Under the pieces are notes generated by a model. It did no database searches, had not been told where the DNA came from, and was given only the letters and a program-made list of their open reading frames with translations. This document shows positions 1-8,239 of a stretch of DNA of 64,000 bases, one piece after another. Numbering within the stretch: position 1 is the first letter of the stretch; every line of letters starts with the position of its first letter. A program made the translations under genes and the position numbers. Source of the DNA: Pseudomonas sp. Root562 (GTDB lineage Bacteria > Pseudomonadota > Gammaproteobacteria > Pseudomonadales > Pseudomonadaceae); NCBI RefSeq assembly GCF_001427125.1, contig NZ_LMGK01000001.1, positions 260,108 to 324,107 on the forward strand. The letters run 5' to 3'.

Positions 1-28
1 TTTATGCGTTCCCTGCAGGCGCCGAGCT
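1..28. repeat. 28-bp direct repeat, copy 1
   Basis: The first 28 bases recur at 193-220 with a single mismatch (g/a at the 19th base). The two copies bracket a palindromic element and a rightward terminator. No coding sequence was recognised in 1-239. The pattern looks like a local duplication of a gene-end segment. Confidence 0.85.
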
Positions 29-39
29 CTGTTCCTGAT

Positions 40-149
40 GATCGTTCCCACGCTCAGCGTGGGAATGCCTCAACGGACGCTCCGCGTCCACTGCGGCAGT
101 GACGCTGAGCGTCACCGGGTGCATTTCCACGCGGAGCATGGGAACGATT
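40..149. repeat. Palindromic intergenic element, GATCGTTCCC family, copy 1
   Basis: The element begins with gatcgttcccacgctc and ends with the inverse complement gggaacgat. Internal short inverted repeats contain ggacgctc/gcgtcc. The same composite palindrome of about 110 bp occurs at 8118-8229 and 15908-16018, always outside genes. The function is unknown. The structure fits a non-autonomous REP-like or MITE-like repeat. Confidence 0.8.
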
Positions 150-150
150 A

Positions 151-184
151 CGCCCGATCTGCCAAGGTCGGGCGTTTTTGTTTG
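151..184 (+). terminator. Rho-independent terminator reading rightward
   Basis: A 7-bp stem (CGCCCGA / TCGGGCG, 151-157 and 168-174) is followed by TTTTTGTTT. It points to the right, so it should end a plus-strand unit that lies off the left edge. In Pseudomonas the phasin genes phaIF converge on phaD from that side. That assignment is inferred from known gene order. Confidence 0.7.
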
Positions 185-192
185 TGCACGGT

Positions 193-220
193 TTTATGCG
201 TTCCCTGCAGACGCCGAGCT
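193..220. repeat. 28-bp direct repeat, copy 2
   Basis: This is the second copy of the sequence at 1-28 (27 of 28 identical), 192 bp downstream. It lies just beyond the rightward terminator and before the end of phaD. Confidence 0.85.
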
Positions 221-239
221 TGCTCGATGCCTAAAGAGG

Positions 240-860
240 CTAGTCGTGTTCTTCCAGATACTGCATCGCCATCTGCTCGGTCGCAGCTTTCATCGATGGC
301 AGCAGGTGAGGCGCCACCAGCATCATGATCTGGTACACCACCAGACGTACTTCCCCCGCTCGATCAAGAATCCGCTGGTAGTCCAGTGAGAACAGCAGCG
401 TCATGGTTATCTGCTCCACCAGTTGCCCCAGTGCCTGGGTATCGCTGACCAGCAGCCCTTGAGCTTGCAAGCGCGCCAGCAATGAAGCCAGCGTGCGTTT
501 GAGCCCGTTTAGCAGGTTGCGAATGCCTTTGGCCAGTTTCGGCAGGCGTCCTGCCAGATTCGACAGGTCCTGGAACAGAAACCGGTAGTGAGCCAGGCGT
601 TCGACGATCAGATGCAGGAACAGCCAGTAATCTTCAGGGGCCAGCTCGACATCCGCCGGTGGGTCGAGCAGCGGCGCCAATTCGGCCTGAAAGCGCTCGA
701 ACAGCCCGAGGATCAATGGCTCCTTGCCGTGGAAGTGGTAGTAGAGGTTGCCCGGGCTGATGCCCATTTCGTTGGCAACTTCCATGGTGGAAACGTTCGG
801 TTCGCCCTTCTGATTGAACAACTGCAGGGCACATTCGAGGATGCGGTCGCGGGTTTTCAT
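240..860 (-). CDS. phaD: TetR-family regulator of PHA metabolism, PhaD
   Basis: This 206-residue protein has an N-terminal TetR helix-turn-helix at about residues 5-52, including the recognition-helix segment GISPGNLYYHFHGK. The rest is a helical ligand-binding domain. It is the last gene of the leftward phaC1-phaZ-phaC2-phaD set, about 60 bp after phaC2. In Pseudomonas, PhaD activates the phaC1 and phaI promoters in response to fatty-acid-derived ligands. The start is an ATG. The identity rests on position and family; regulation was not tested here. Confidence 0.92.
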   Translation of the reverse strand: MKTRDRILECALQLFNQKGEPNVSTMEVANEMGISPGNLYYHFHGKEPLILGLFERFQAELAPLLDPPADVELAPEDYWLFLHLIVERLAHYRFLFQDLSNLAGRLPKLAKGIRNLLNGLKRTLASLLARLQAQGLLVSDTQALGQLVEQITMTLLFSLDYQRILDRAGEVRLVVYQIMMLVAPHLLPSMKAATEQMAMQYLEEHD

Positions 861-920
861 CCAGTCTTCTTAGTGTTCGGGTCCTGCCACGGCCGACATC
901 GGCCGTGGTTCGTTTGAACG

Positions 921-2603
921 TCAGCGCACGCGCACGTAAGTACCGGGCGCCGCCTCCATCGGTGGATAGTTCTGGTTGCCGAGGGCCATGTGGGTTTCCT
1001 TTTGCGCACCCGAGCGTTGCTGTATCCAGGCCAGCCATTGCGTCCACCAACTGCCATCCACACGCTTGGCATCGTAATACCAGGCCCGTGGGTCGCTACT
1101 CAATTTGCCGTTCTCGACGTAGTTGGCTTTCGGGTTGCTCGGCGGGTTGAGGATGCTCTGCACATGGCCGCTGTTGGACAGGACGAAGCGGCGTTCGCCA
1201 CCCAGCAGTAACGTTGAGCGGTACACCGCATCCCACGGCGTGATGTGGTCGTTGATTCCGGCGACGCTGAAGCTGTCGACAGTGACCTTCTGCAAGTCGA
1301 TCGGCGTGCCACACACTTCGAGACCGCCCGGATGGCTCAGCGGGTTGTGCTTGAAAAAGTCCAGCAGGTCACCATGCAGAGCCGCCGGCAGGCGCGTGTT
1401 GTCGTTGTTCCAGTAGAGGATGTCGAAGGCGGGCGGCTCCTTGCCCAGCAGGTAATTGTTGACGAAGTAACTCCAGATCAAATCGTTGGGGCGCATCCAG
1501 GCGAAGACCTTGGCCATGTCGCGGCCATCGAGCACGCCTTTTTGATAGGAGCGACGTTTGGCGGCTTCCAGGGTCTGCTCGTCGGCGAACAAGGTCGCCG
1601 GGGACTCCAGCTCGCTGTCGAGCAGGCTGACCAGGTAGGTTGCGCTGGAGACACGGCGCAGTTGGCGCTTGGCCTGCAGATGGCCTTGCAGGGCGGCGAT
1701 GGTCAGTCCGCCGGCACAGGCACCCATCAGGTTGACCTCGCGGGCGCCGGTGATCGCGCGGCAGACGTTCATGGCCTCTTCGACCGCTTCAACGTAAGTC
1801 GACAGTCCCCATTCGCGATGGCGTACATCCGGATTGCGCCAACTGATCATGAAGGTCTGCAAGCCATTCTTGAGCGCGAACTGGACGAAACTGTTGTGCG
1901 GGCTCAGATCGAAAATGTAGTACTTGTTGATTTGCGGCGGCACCACCAGCAGCGGTTTGGAGTACTGCTTTTCGCTCATCGGCTTGTACTGGATCAGCTC
2001 CAGCAATTCGTTGCGAAACACCACGGAGCCCGTCGTGGTGGCGACGGTCTTGCCGACTTCGAATGCCTGTTTGGTGACCTGCCGGGGCAGGCCGTCGTTG
2101 TGCAGCAGATCGTCAACCAGATGACTGATGCCGCGCACCAGGCTGTTGCCGCCAGTGTTGAAGATTTCCTTGATCGCCAGGGGATTGAGCAGGCTGTTGG
2201 ATGGCGATACGGCATCGTTGAGCAGGGCGAAGGCAAAGTGCGCACGAGCACGATCATCAGGGCTCATGGTGCTTTGGTCGATCCAGCTTTTGACCTCTTT
2301 CTGCCAGCTCAGGTAGGCCTGCAGGCTGCGACGATAAAACGGATTGAGGCTCCATGCCGGGTCGGCGAATCGACTGTCGTGCGGATTGGTCGGGTGCAGG
2401 GTATCGCCCAACAACACTCGCCCTAGTTGCCCGCCCAGTTTCAAGGCATGCCGAGCCGTGTGTACCGGGTTGCGCAAGCCATGGACAGCAACACTGCGCA
2501 ACGTCGAAATCAGATCCCGGCCGCGCAGACCGGTAATCGCACTCTGTGCGTTGATGAACACGGCGGGAGTGGGCAAAGACTCCCTCGCTGGTTTTTCACG
2601 CAT
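921..2603 (-). CDS. phaC2: Class II poly(3-hydroxyalkanoate) synthase 2
   Basis: This 560-residue synthase polymerises (R)-3-hydroxyacyl-CoA of medium chain length on the granule surface. The nucleophile box GACAG places the catalytic cysteine at residue 296, and the downstream GINDHITPW and SNSGHVQS segments carry the Asp and His partners. It is a clear paralogue of the synthase at 3652-5331 and has the usual class II length. The ATG start is preceded by AGGAG. It lies after phaZ in the same leftward unit, across a gap of about 114 bp. Confidence 0.96.
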   Translation of the reverse strand: MREKPARESLPTPAVFINAQSAITGLRGRDLISTLRSVAVHGLRNPVHTARHALKLGGQLGRVLLGDTLHPTNPHDSRFADPAWSLNPFYRRSLQAYLSWQKEVKSWIDQSTMSPDDRARAHFAFALLNDAVSPSNSLLNPLAIKEIFNTGGNSLVRGISHLVDDLLHNDGLPRQVTKQAFEVGKTVATTTGSVVFRNELLELIQYKPMSEKQYSKPLLVVPPQINKYYIFDLSPHNSFVQFALKNGLQTFMISWRNPDVRHREWGLSTYVEAVEEAMNVCRAITGAREVNLMGACAGGLTIAALQGHLQAKRQLRRVSSATYLVSLLDSELESPATLFADEQTLEAAKRRSYQKGVLDGRDMAKVFAWMRPNDLIWSYFVNNYLLGKEPPAFDILYWNNDNTRLPAALHGDLLDFFKHNPLSHPGGLEVCGTPIDLQKVTVDSFSVAGINDHITPWDAVYRSTLLLGGERRFVLSNSGHVQSILNPPSNPKANYVENGKLSSDPRAWYYDAKRVDGSWWTQWLAWIQQRSGAQKETHMALGNQNYPPMEAAPGTYVRVR

Positions 2604-2717
2604 CAGTCAACACTCCTTCGTCTTCAGGCCAAAAACAAACACACCGAACCAGAACACCATAGACGCTGTAGCGGGTTGTTGCGCGGCGCGGCATCCTGCC
2701 GACCGACAATGCGTCGG

Positions 2718-3572
2718 TTAACCGCCCAATGGCGCCGGATGCGGGTGCATCACGGCACGCTGCCGTTCTTCCTGGAGGAATTTCATGATGATCGGCGCCA
2801 CCGCTTCGGCACGCGTGATCAGGAACAGGTGCCCGTCATCGATGATGTGCAACTGGGCATTGGGAATCCGCCAGGCCAGTAGACGCATGTTGACCAGAGG
2901 GATCAGCGGATCGTCGTCCCCCGCCAGCACCAGGGTCGGCTGATTGATCTTGTGCAGCCAGTGAATGCTGGTCCAGCCGAGCCCGGCGAACAGCTGCCAG
3001 TAGTAACCGAGCTTGCCCGCCGAACGCACTTTCGCCGCATGGCTGGCGGCCAGCGTCGGGTCGCGTCGGAACGCGCCGCCGTAGATCATCGGGGCAATGC
3101 GGATCACGTGAGACGGCTGGATGTAGCGTCGCGGGCTGGCCATCATCCACAGCACTTTTGGCTTGCCCGGCACCATCACCGCGCCTGCCGCCGTCGCCGC
3201 CAGCACCAGTTTCTTGCAGCGCTCCGGATAGTCATAAGCGAATTGCTGCGCAAGGGCACCGCCCCACGACACACCGATCACGTTGACCTGACCATAGTCG
3301 AGATAATCGAGCATCCGCGCCGTCAGCTTGGCCAGGCCGGGAAAGCGATAAGGCCGGTTGGGCGTCGACGAACCACCGACACCGGGAACATCGAAAGCAA
3401 TCACTTCCAGGTCCGGATCCAGCGCTGCCACAAACGGAAACACCAGCTCAAGGTTGGCGCCGATGCCATTGAAAATCAGCAAGGGCGTCAAATGAGGCTT
3501 GCCGGGACGTACCGCCGTGCGGAGGGTCTGACCATCCAGGTCGACGGTACGGAATATGAACGGTTGCGGCAT
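2718..3572 (-). CDS. phaZ: Intracellular medium-chain PHA depolymerase
   Basis: This 284-residue alpha/beta hydrolase releases 3-hydroxy fatty acids from stored polymer at the granule. The nucleophile elbow GVSWGG puts the catalytic serine at 102. LAGDDDPLIP and DDGHLF supply the acidic residue and histidine. No signal peptide is present, as expected for the intracellular enzyme. It sits between the two synthases and is separated from phaC1 by a perfect hairpin at 3598-3643. That hairpin probably lowers its transcription relative to phaC1. Confidence 0.95.
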   Translation of the reverse strand: MPQPFIFRTVDLDGQTLRTAVRPGKPHLTPLLIFNGIGANLELVFPFVAALDPDLEVIAFDVPGVGGSSTPNRPYRFPGLAKLTARMLDYLDYGQVNVIGVSWGGALAQQFAYDYPERCKKLVLAATAAGAVMVPGKPKVLWMMASPRRYIQPSHVIRIAPMIYGGAFRRDPTLAASHAAKVRSAGKLGYYWQLFAGLGWTSIHWLHKINQPTLVLAGDDDPLIPLVNMRLLAWRIPNAQLHIIDDGHLFLITRAEAVAPIIMKFLQEERQRAVMHPHPAPLGG

Positions 3573-3597
3573 GCTCTGGCCCTGTTTATGAATTCAT

Positions 3598-3643
3598 CCC
3601 CGCTTCTGTAGGAGCGAGCAGGCTCGCTCCTACAGAAGCGGGG
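3598..3643 (-). terminator. Perfect 22-bp inverted repeat between phaC1 and phaZ
   Basis: Two 22-bp arms (ccccgcttctgtaggagcga + gc and its exact complement) enclose a 2-base loop. The core gtaggagcgagc matches REP-type sequences elsewhere in the window. It starts 8 bases after the phaC1 stop. There is no long T-run, so it may act as a partial terminator or an RNA-stability hairpin rather than a classic terminator. Confidence 0.75.
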
Positions 3644-3651
3644 TGTGTCAG

Positions 3652-5331
3652 TTACCGCTCATGTACATACGTGCCCGGTGCAGCTTCGCCCGCCGGATAC
3701 GCCTTGTTGCCGAGTTTCGTCGGGGCCTTTTTCAGTTCGCCGGAACGCTGGGCCTGCCAGGCCTGCCAATGCAGCCACCAGGAATCGGTGTGTTTGGTGG
3801 CATTCTCTTGCCATTCATCTGCAGTGCTCGCCATTTCGGTGCTGGTCATATAGCGGGATTTCGGATTGCCCGGCGGGTTCAGGATGCTCTGGATATGCCC
3901 GCTGCTGGACAGCACGAATTCAACGTTGCCACCGAACAGTTGCGCCGACTTGTAGCAGGACTTCCACGGGGTGATGTGGTCGTTGGTGCCGGCCAGGCAA
4001 AAAATGTCGGCCGTCACTTGCTTGAGGTCAATAGCGGTGCCGCACACTTCCAGTGCATTCGGACGAATCAATGGATTGTTTTTGAACATCTCGATCAGGT
4101 CGCCGTGGAACGCTGCGGGCAACCGCGTGGTGTCGTTGTTCCAGAACAGGATGTCGAAGACCGGAGGCTCATTGCCCAGCAAGTAGTTATTGACCCAGTA
4201 ATTCCAGATCAAGTCGTTGGGACGCATCCAGGCGAAGACTTTCGCCATGTCACGGCCTTCCAGCACGCCGGCCTGGTAGGAGTGGCGCTTGGCGGCTTCG
4301 AGCGTCTGTTCGTTGACGAACAGGGCGACGTCGCTGTCCAGGGTCGTATCGAGCACGCTGACCAGCAAGGTAAGGGCGTTGACTTTTTTCTCGCCGATCG
4401 CTGCGTAATGACCCAGCAGCGCGGTGCAGGTGATGCCACCGGAGCAGGCGCCGAGCATGTTCACGTCCTTGCTGCCGGTGATTGCGGTGACGACGTCAAC
4501 CGCTTCCTTGAGCGCATCGATATAGGTCGTCAGGCCCCATTCGCGCTGTTCCTTGGTCGGATTGCGCCAGCTGACGATGAAAGTCTGCACGTTGCTGCGA
4601 AGGCAGAATCGCGCCAGGCTCTTGTCCGGGCTCAGGTCGAAAACGTAGAACTTGTTGATTTGCGGCGGCACCACCAGCAGTGGCCGTTCGTAGACCTGCT
4701 CGGTGATCGGCCTGTATTGGATCAGCTCCAGCACGTCGTTGCGGAACACCACCGCGCCTTCGGTCACACCCAGGCTCTTGCCGACCTCGAACGCGCCCAT
4801 GTTGACCTGGCTCGGCATCCCGCCGTTGTGCACCATGTCCTTGGCCAGATGCGAGAGACCGTCGAGCAGGCTCTTGCCGCCGGTTTCGAAGAAGCGTTTG
4901 ACCGCTGCCGGGTTGGCCGCGCTGTTGGTCGGGGCCATGGCTTCGGTCATGAGGTTGATCACGAAGTGCCCGCGAGCTGCATCGCTGGCCGGGAGGTTGC
5001 TTTCGTCAATCCAGTCGTGGAGTTCCTTGCGCCACGCCAGGTAAGTTTGCAGATAACGTTTGTAGAGCGGGTTCTGGCTCCAGGCCGGATCAGTGAAGCG
5101 ACGGTCATCGCTGTTCGGTTGCAGTTCGGATTTACCGAACAGCACGTTCTTGAGTTCAAGACCGAAATGCGCAACGTGTTTCGCGCTGTGCACCGGTTGC
5201 TTGATGGCCTGCCTGAGCACCATTCGAGCAGAAGCCAGTAGATCCTTTCCACGCAGCCCAACGACAGGATTCAGTCCCAAGGTGTTTTCCGAGGCCTGAT
5301 ACTTCAAGTCATCGTTATTCTTGTTACTCAT
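3652..5331 (-). CDS. phaC1: Class II poly(3-hydroxyalkanoate) synthase 1
   Basis: This 559-residue synthase is the first gene of the PHA unit. The nucleophile box GACSG gives Cys296. GTNDHITPW and SSSGHIQS carry the other catalytic residues. It belongs to the same family as phaC2 with near-identical domain layout, which is typical of pseudomonads making medium-chain-length polymer. The ATG start has a GGAG upstream. The 260-bp upstream region holds a sigma-54-like promoter (5460-5475), consistent with nitrogen-linked control. Confidence 0.97.
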   Translation of the reverse strand: MSNKNNDDLKYQASENTLGLNPVVGLRGKDLLASARMVLRQAIKQPVHSAKHVAHFGLELKNVLFGKSELQPNSDDRRFTDPAWSQNPLYKRYLQTYLAWRKELHDWIDESNLPASDAARGHFVINLMTEAMAPTNSAANPAAVKRFFETGGKSLLDGLSHLAKDMVHNGGMPSQVNMGAFEVGKSLGVTEGAVVFRNDVLELIQYRPITEQVYERPLLVVPPQINKFYVFDLSPDKSLARFCLRSNVQTFIVSWRNPTKEQREWGLTTYIDALKEAVDVVTAITGSKDVNMLGACSGGITCTALLGHYAAIGEKKVNALTLLVSVLDTTLDSDVALFVNEQTLEAAKRHSYQAGVLEGRDMAKVFAWMRPNDLIWNYWVNNYLLGNEPPVFDILFWNNDTTRLPAAFHGDLIEMFKNNPLIRPNALEVCGTAIDLKQVTADIFCLAGTNDHITPWKSCYKSAQLFGGNVEFVLSSSGHIQSILNPPGNPKSRYMTSTEMASTADEWQENATKHTDSWWLHWQAWQAQRSGELKKAPTKLGNKAYPAGEAAPGTYVHER

Positions 5332-5459
5332 CTACGACGCTCCATTGTCCTGAGACGAGTACCCGGGGCCTCGCTGTGCAGTCACACAGCCAATGCCAGG
5401 TACTACTGCTCGGGGTGACCGTTAATACTGCATCGCTGCTTTTTGTTCGCAGAGAACAC

Positions 5460-5475
5460 TGCAGGGAACTTGCCA
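5460..5475 (-). promoter_or_regulatory. Candidate sigma-54 (-24/-12) promoter for phaC1
   Basis: On the minus strand the site reads TGGCAAGTTCCCTGCA. It keeps GG and GC exactly 10 bases apart and matches TGGCAC-N5-TTGCA at all but two positions. Transcription would start near 5449, leaving a leader of about 118 bases before phaC1. A sigma-54-type promoter has been proposed upstream of phaC1 in P. aeruginosa. No enhancer-binding site was identified. Confidence 0.6.
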
Positions 5476-5559
5476 GCTCCATTGGTTACCCGAGTTTAAT
5501 TTTTTTCGCAAGCAGGCCAATCACCGGCGCTGAAGCGGAGCATTCAAACAGATGAAATT

Positions 5560-5587
5560 AGAAAATGCCCTCTAAAGAGCAAGAGGC
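5560..5587 (-). terminator. Weak terminator-like hairpin after the DUF971 gene
   Basis: On the minus strand, GCCTCT pairs with AGAGGGC across a short loop, followed by ATTTTC. It begins about 5 bases beyond the DUF971 stop and would close the hslV-hslU-DUF971 unit. The T-run is short. Confidence 0.4.
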
Positions 5588-5592
5588 TCAGG

Positions 5593-5964
5593 CTAGAGCA
5601 TCAGCTTGACGACAGATTCGTTGGGGTCGCGGGTTTTTCCGGCGGCTTTGAGCTCTGCGAGATAATCTTCCCAGAGTGCGTCATGACGTCGCCCCAGCTC
5701 GTAAAGATATTCCCAAGTGAAAAGGCCGCTGTCGTGGCCGTCGTCGAAGGTCAGTTTCAGTGCGTACTGACCGGCCGGTTCTACCTTGCTCAGTCCTACG
5801 TTGATCTTGCCAAATTGCAGGATGGGTTTGCCGTGGCCCTGGACCTCGGCGGAAGGCGAGTGCACGCGCAGGAATTCCGCGGGAAGGGTGTATTCCTCGC
5901 CAGACGCATATTTGAGCGTCAGGGTTTTCGAGGCCTTGTGCAGTTTGATGTCGGTGGGGATCAT
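5593..5964 (-). CDS. DUF971 (gamma-butyrobetaine hydroxylase-like N-terminal domain) protein
   Basis: This 123-residue protein starts at the ATG giving MIPTDIKLHKASK. A longer reading frame begins 16 codons upstream but runs toward the REP element and lacks family support. The sequence matches the DUF971 fold, with FDDGHDSGLFTWEYLY near residue 85. In other proteins this domain precedes Fe(II)/2-oxoglutarate oxygenases or occurs in Fe-S assembly factors. The stand-alone version after hslU is a common Pseudomonas arrangement. The biochemical function is unknown. Confidence 0.85.
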   Translation of the reverse strand: MIPTDIKLHKASKTLTLKYASGEEYTLPAEFLRVHSPSAEVQGHGKPILQFGKINVGLSKVEPAGQYALKLTFDDGHDSGLFTWEYLYELGRRHDALWEDYLAELKAAGKTRDPNESVVKLML

Positions 5965-6000
5965 GACCGGGTATCCGTCTGTAGGCGTATGGTCAGCCAC

Positions 6001-6069
6001 CTGTAGGAGCACGGCTTGCCGGCGATGGCGATTTCAAATGCGCCATCGCCAGCAAGCTGTGCTCCTACA
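6001..6069. repeat. REP doublet between hslU and the DUF971 gene
   Basis: Two inverted REP units (ctgtaggagcacggcttgcc ... and its near-complement ending gtgctcctacaag) enclose a short spacer. The element fills almost the whole gap between the two minus-strand genes. It may act as a transcript-end hairpin. Confidence 0.85.
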
Positions 6070-6083
6070 AGGGGTCGCATGGC

Positions 6084-7421
6084 TTACAGGATATAACGGG
6101 ACAGGTCTTCGTTCTGCGCCAATTCACCGAGGTGGCTGTTGACGTAGTCAGCGTCGATCTGGATGACCTTGCCGTCGTGGCTGCTGGCCAGGTCGCCGGC
6201 ACTGAACGATACCTCTTCCAGCAGGCGCTCGAGCAGCGTGTGCAGGCGACGGGCACCGATGTTTTCGGTTTTCTCGTTGACCTGCCAGGCGATCTCGGCG
6301 ATGCGCTTGATGCCGCTCGGCTGGAACTCGATGCCCAGGCCCTCGGTTTTCAGCAGTGCGCAATATTGCTCGGTGAGCGAAGCGTGCGGCTCGCTGAGGA
6401 TGCGCTCGAAATCTTCCGGCGACAGCGCCTTGAGTTCGACGCGAATCGGCAGGCGACCTTGCAGCTCGGGCACCAGGTCGCTCGGCTTGCTCAGGTGAAA
6501 GGCGCCGGAGGCAATGAACAGGATGTGGTCGGTCTTGACCATGCCCAGCTTGGTGTTGACGGTGCAGCCTTCGATCAGCGGCAGCAGGTCGCGTTGCACA
6601 CCTTCGCGGGACACGTCGACGCCACCGGAATTGCCGCGCTTGGCGACCTTGTCGATTTCGTCGATGAACACGATGCCGTGCTGCTCGACCGCTTCCAGGG
6701 CCTTGGCCTTCAATTCCTCATCGTTGACCAGGCGGCTGGCTTCTTCGTCGCGCACCAGTTTCAGCGCTTCTTTGACCTTGAGCTTGCGGGACTTCTTTTT
6801 GCCCTTGCCCATGTTGGCGAACAGGCTTTGCAGCTGGTTGGTCATTTCTTCCATGCCCGGCGGCGTGGCGATCTCGATGCCGGCCATTTCGGCGACTTCG
6901 ATTTCGATCTCCTTGTCATCCAGCTGACCTTCGCGCAGGCGTTTGCGGAACAGTTGGCGGGTGTTGGAATCGGCTGTCGGGGTGTCGTCGTTGCTGAAGC
7001 CCATGCGCGCAGGCGGCAGCAGGGCGTCGAGGATGCGCTCTTCGGCGGCGTCTTCGGCGCGGTGGCGAACCTTGACGATTTCCTGCTCGCGCAGGAGCTT
7101 GATGGCCGCATCGGCAAGGTCACGAATGATCGACTCGACATCACGGCCAACGTAGCCGACTTCGGTGAACTTGGTCGCTTCGACCTTGATGAACGGAGCA
7201 TTGGCCAACTTGGCCAGGCGCCGGGCGATCTCGGTTTTACCGACACCGGTCGGGCCGATCATCAGGATGTTCTTCGGCGTTACTTCGACGCGCAGCTCTT
7301 CGGGCAGCTGCATCCGGCGCCAGCGATTGCGCAGGGCAATGGCGACGGCGCGCTTGGCATCGTCCTGGCCGATGATATGGCGATTGAGTTCGTGGACGAT
7401 TTCACGGGGAGTCATGGACAT
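6084..7421 (-). CDS. hslU: HslUV protease ATPase subunit HslU (ClpY)
   Basis: This 445-residue AAA+ unfoldase feeds substrates to the HslV peptidase. It has a Walker A GPTGVGKT at 56-63, the pore loop GYVG at 89-92, a Walker [10 protein letters not shown], and a C-terminal end (DLSRYIL) that docks into HslV. Length is normal for the family. It lies 55 bp downstream of hslV and should be co-transcribed from the heat-shock promoter upstream of hslV. Confidence 0.98.
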   Translation of the reverse strand: MSMTPREIVHELNRHIIGQDDAKRAVAIALRNRWRRMQLPEELRVEVTPKNILMIGPTGVGKTEIARRLAKLANAPFIKVEATKFTEVGYVGRDVESIIRDLADAAIKLLREQEIVKVRHRAEDAAEERILDALLPPARMGFSNDDTPTADSNTRQLFRKRLREGQLDDKEIEIEVAEMAGIEIATPPGMEEMTNQLQSLFANMGKGKKKSRKLKVKEALKLVRDEEASRLVNDEELKAKALEAVEQHGIVFIDEIDKVAKRGNSGGVDVSREGVQRDLLPLIEGCTVNTKLGMVKTDHILFIASGAFHLSKPSDLVPELQGRLPIRVELKALSPEDFERILSEPHASLTEQYCALLKTEGLGIEFQPSGIKRIAEIAWQVNEKTENIGARRLHTLLERLLEEVSFSAGDLASSHDGKVIQIDADYVNSHLGELAQNEDLSRYIL

Positions 7422-7476
7422 AGTATTTAGCGGACCTCAAGCAAGAATGAGCCGTGGCGCGATGGCCTGCACGGGC

Positions 7477-8007
7477 TTACTCGGCGCAGTCCTGCTCCTC
7501 AATGGTCTGGGTGTGGTTGGTGAATACACAGATGTCGCCGGCGATGCCGAGAGCGGTCTCGACGATTTCCCGGGCCGACAGATCGGTTTTTTTCAGCAGC
7601 GCGCTGGCGGCTGCCTGAGCGTAGGCGCCGCCGGAGCCCATGGCGATCAAACCGTCTTCGGGTTCAACCACGTCACCGTTGCCGGTGATGATCAGGGACG
7701 CGTCTTTGTTGGCGACGGCGAGCATGGCTTCGAGGCGGCTCAAGGAACGGTCGGTACGCCATTCTTTGGCGAGCTCGACAGCGGCGCGGACCAGATGGCC
7801 CTGGTGTTTTTCCAGCTGGCCTTCGAAGCGTTCGAAGAGGGTAAAGGCGTCAGCGGTGGCACCGGCAAAACCGGCGATGACCTGGCCGTGGTACAGGCGA
7901 CGAACTTTTTTCGCGTTGCCTTTCATCACGGTGTTGCCAAGCGAAACCTGGCCGTCGCCGCCCATGACGACTTTGCCGTGGCGGCGAACTGAAACGATGG
8001 TGGTCAA
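7477..8007 (-). CDS. hslV: HslUV protease proteolytic subunit HslV (ClpQ)
   Basis: HslV is the N-terminal threonine peptidase of the HslUV complex. The start chosen is a TTG giving (M)[15 protein letters not shown]. Removal of the initiator exposes Thr1, the catalytic nucleophile, so an upstream start would abolish activity. A GGAG lies 9 bases before this TTG. The product is 176 residues, the usual length. A longer frame with an ATG 48 bases upstream is rejected. A sigma-32 promoter lies about 50 bases upstream. Confidence 0.96.
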   Translation of the reverse strand: MTTIVSVRRHGKVVMGGDGQVSLGNTVMKGNAKKVRRLYHGQVIAGFAGATADAFTLFERFEGQLEKHQGHLVRAAVELAKEWRTDRSLSRLEAMLAVANKDASLIITGNGDVVEPEDGLIAMGSGGAYAQAAASALLKKTDLSAREIVETALGIAGDICVFTNHTQTIEEQDCAE

Positions 8008-8053
8008 GGGAAGAGTCTCCACGCAGCGGGGCGAAAATGCCTTATGCCCCTTC

Positions 8054-8081
8054 ATATGGGGGTGGTGGAGTGGATTTCAAC
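8054..8081 (-). promoter_or_regulatory. Sigma-32 (heat-shock) promoter of hslVU
   Basis: On the minus strand the -35 element GTTGAAA is followed by 13 bases and the -10 element CCCCATAT. This is nearly identical to the RpoH consensus CTTGAAA-N11-16-CCCCATNT. Transcription would start about 40 bases before the hslV TTG. It agrees with hslVU being a classic heat-shock operon. Confidence 0.88.
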
Positions 8082-8117
8082 TGCAGGACGGGAGAGGGGA
8101 CGAGCGGTGTTTAGCGT

Positions 8118-8229
8118 GATCGTTCCCACGCTCTGCGTGGGAATGCAGCCCGGGACGCTCTGCGTCCCTCCCGGCGCTGGAACGCGGAGCGTCCCTTGAG
8201 GCGTTCCCACGCAGAGCGTGGGAACGATC
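8118..8229. repeat. Palindromic intergenic element, GATCGTTCCC family, copy 2
   Basis: The outer arms gatcgttcccacgctctgcg and its complement are perfectly matched at the ends. The inner arms carry gggacgctctgcgtccc. It lies between the end of the SPOR-protein gene and the hslV promoter, both on the minus strand. It may act as an insulator hairpin. Confidence 0.88.
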
Positions 8230-8239
8230 GAACACGGCG

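Noticed and set aside
3643..5241. 532-codon frame opposite phaC1
   Set aside because: It is the complement of a confidently identified synthase gene and starts inside the REP hairpin. No independent coding evidence was found.
5507..5520. Alternative sigma-54 site reading TTGGCCTGCTTGC on the minus strand near 5510
   Set aside because: The GG-to-GC spacing is 7 rather than 10 bases, which sigma-54 promoters do not tolerate.
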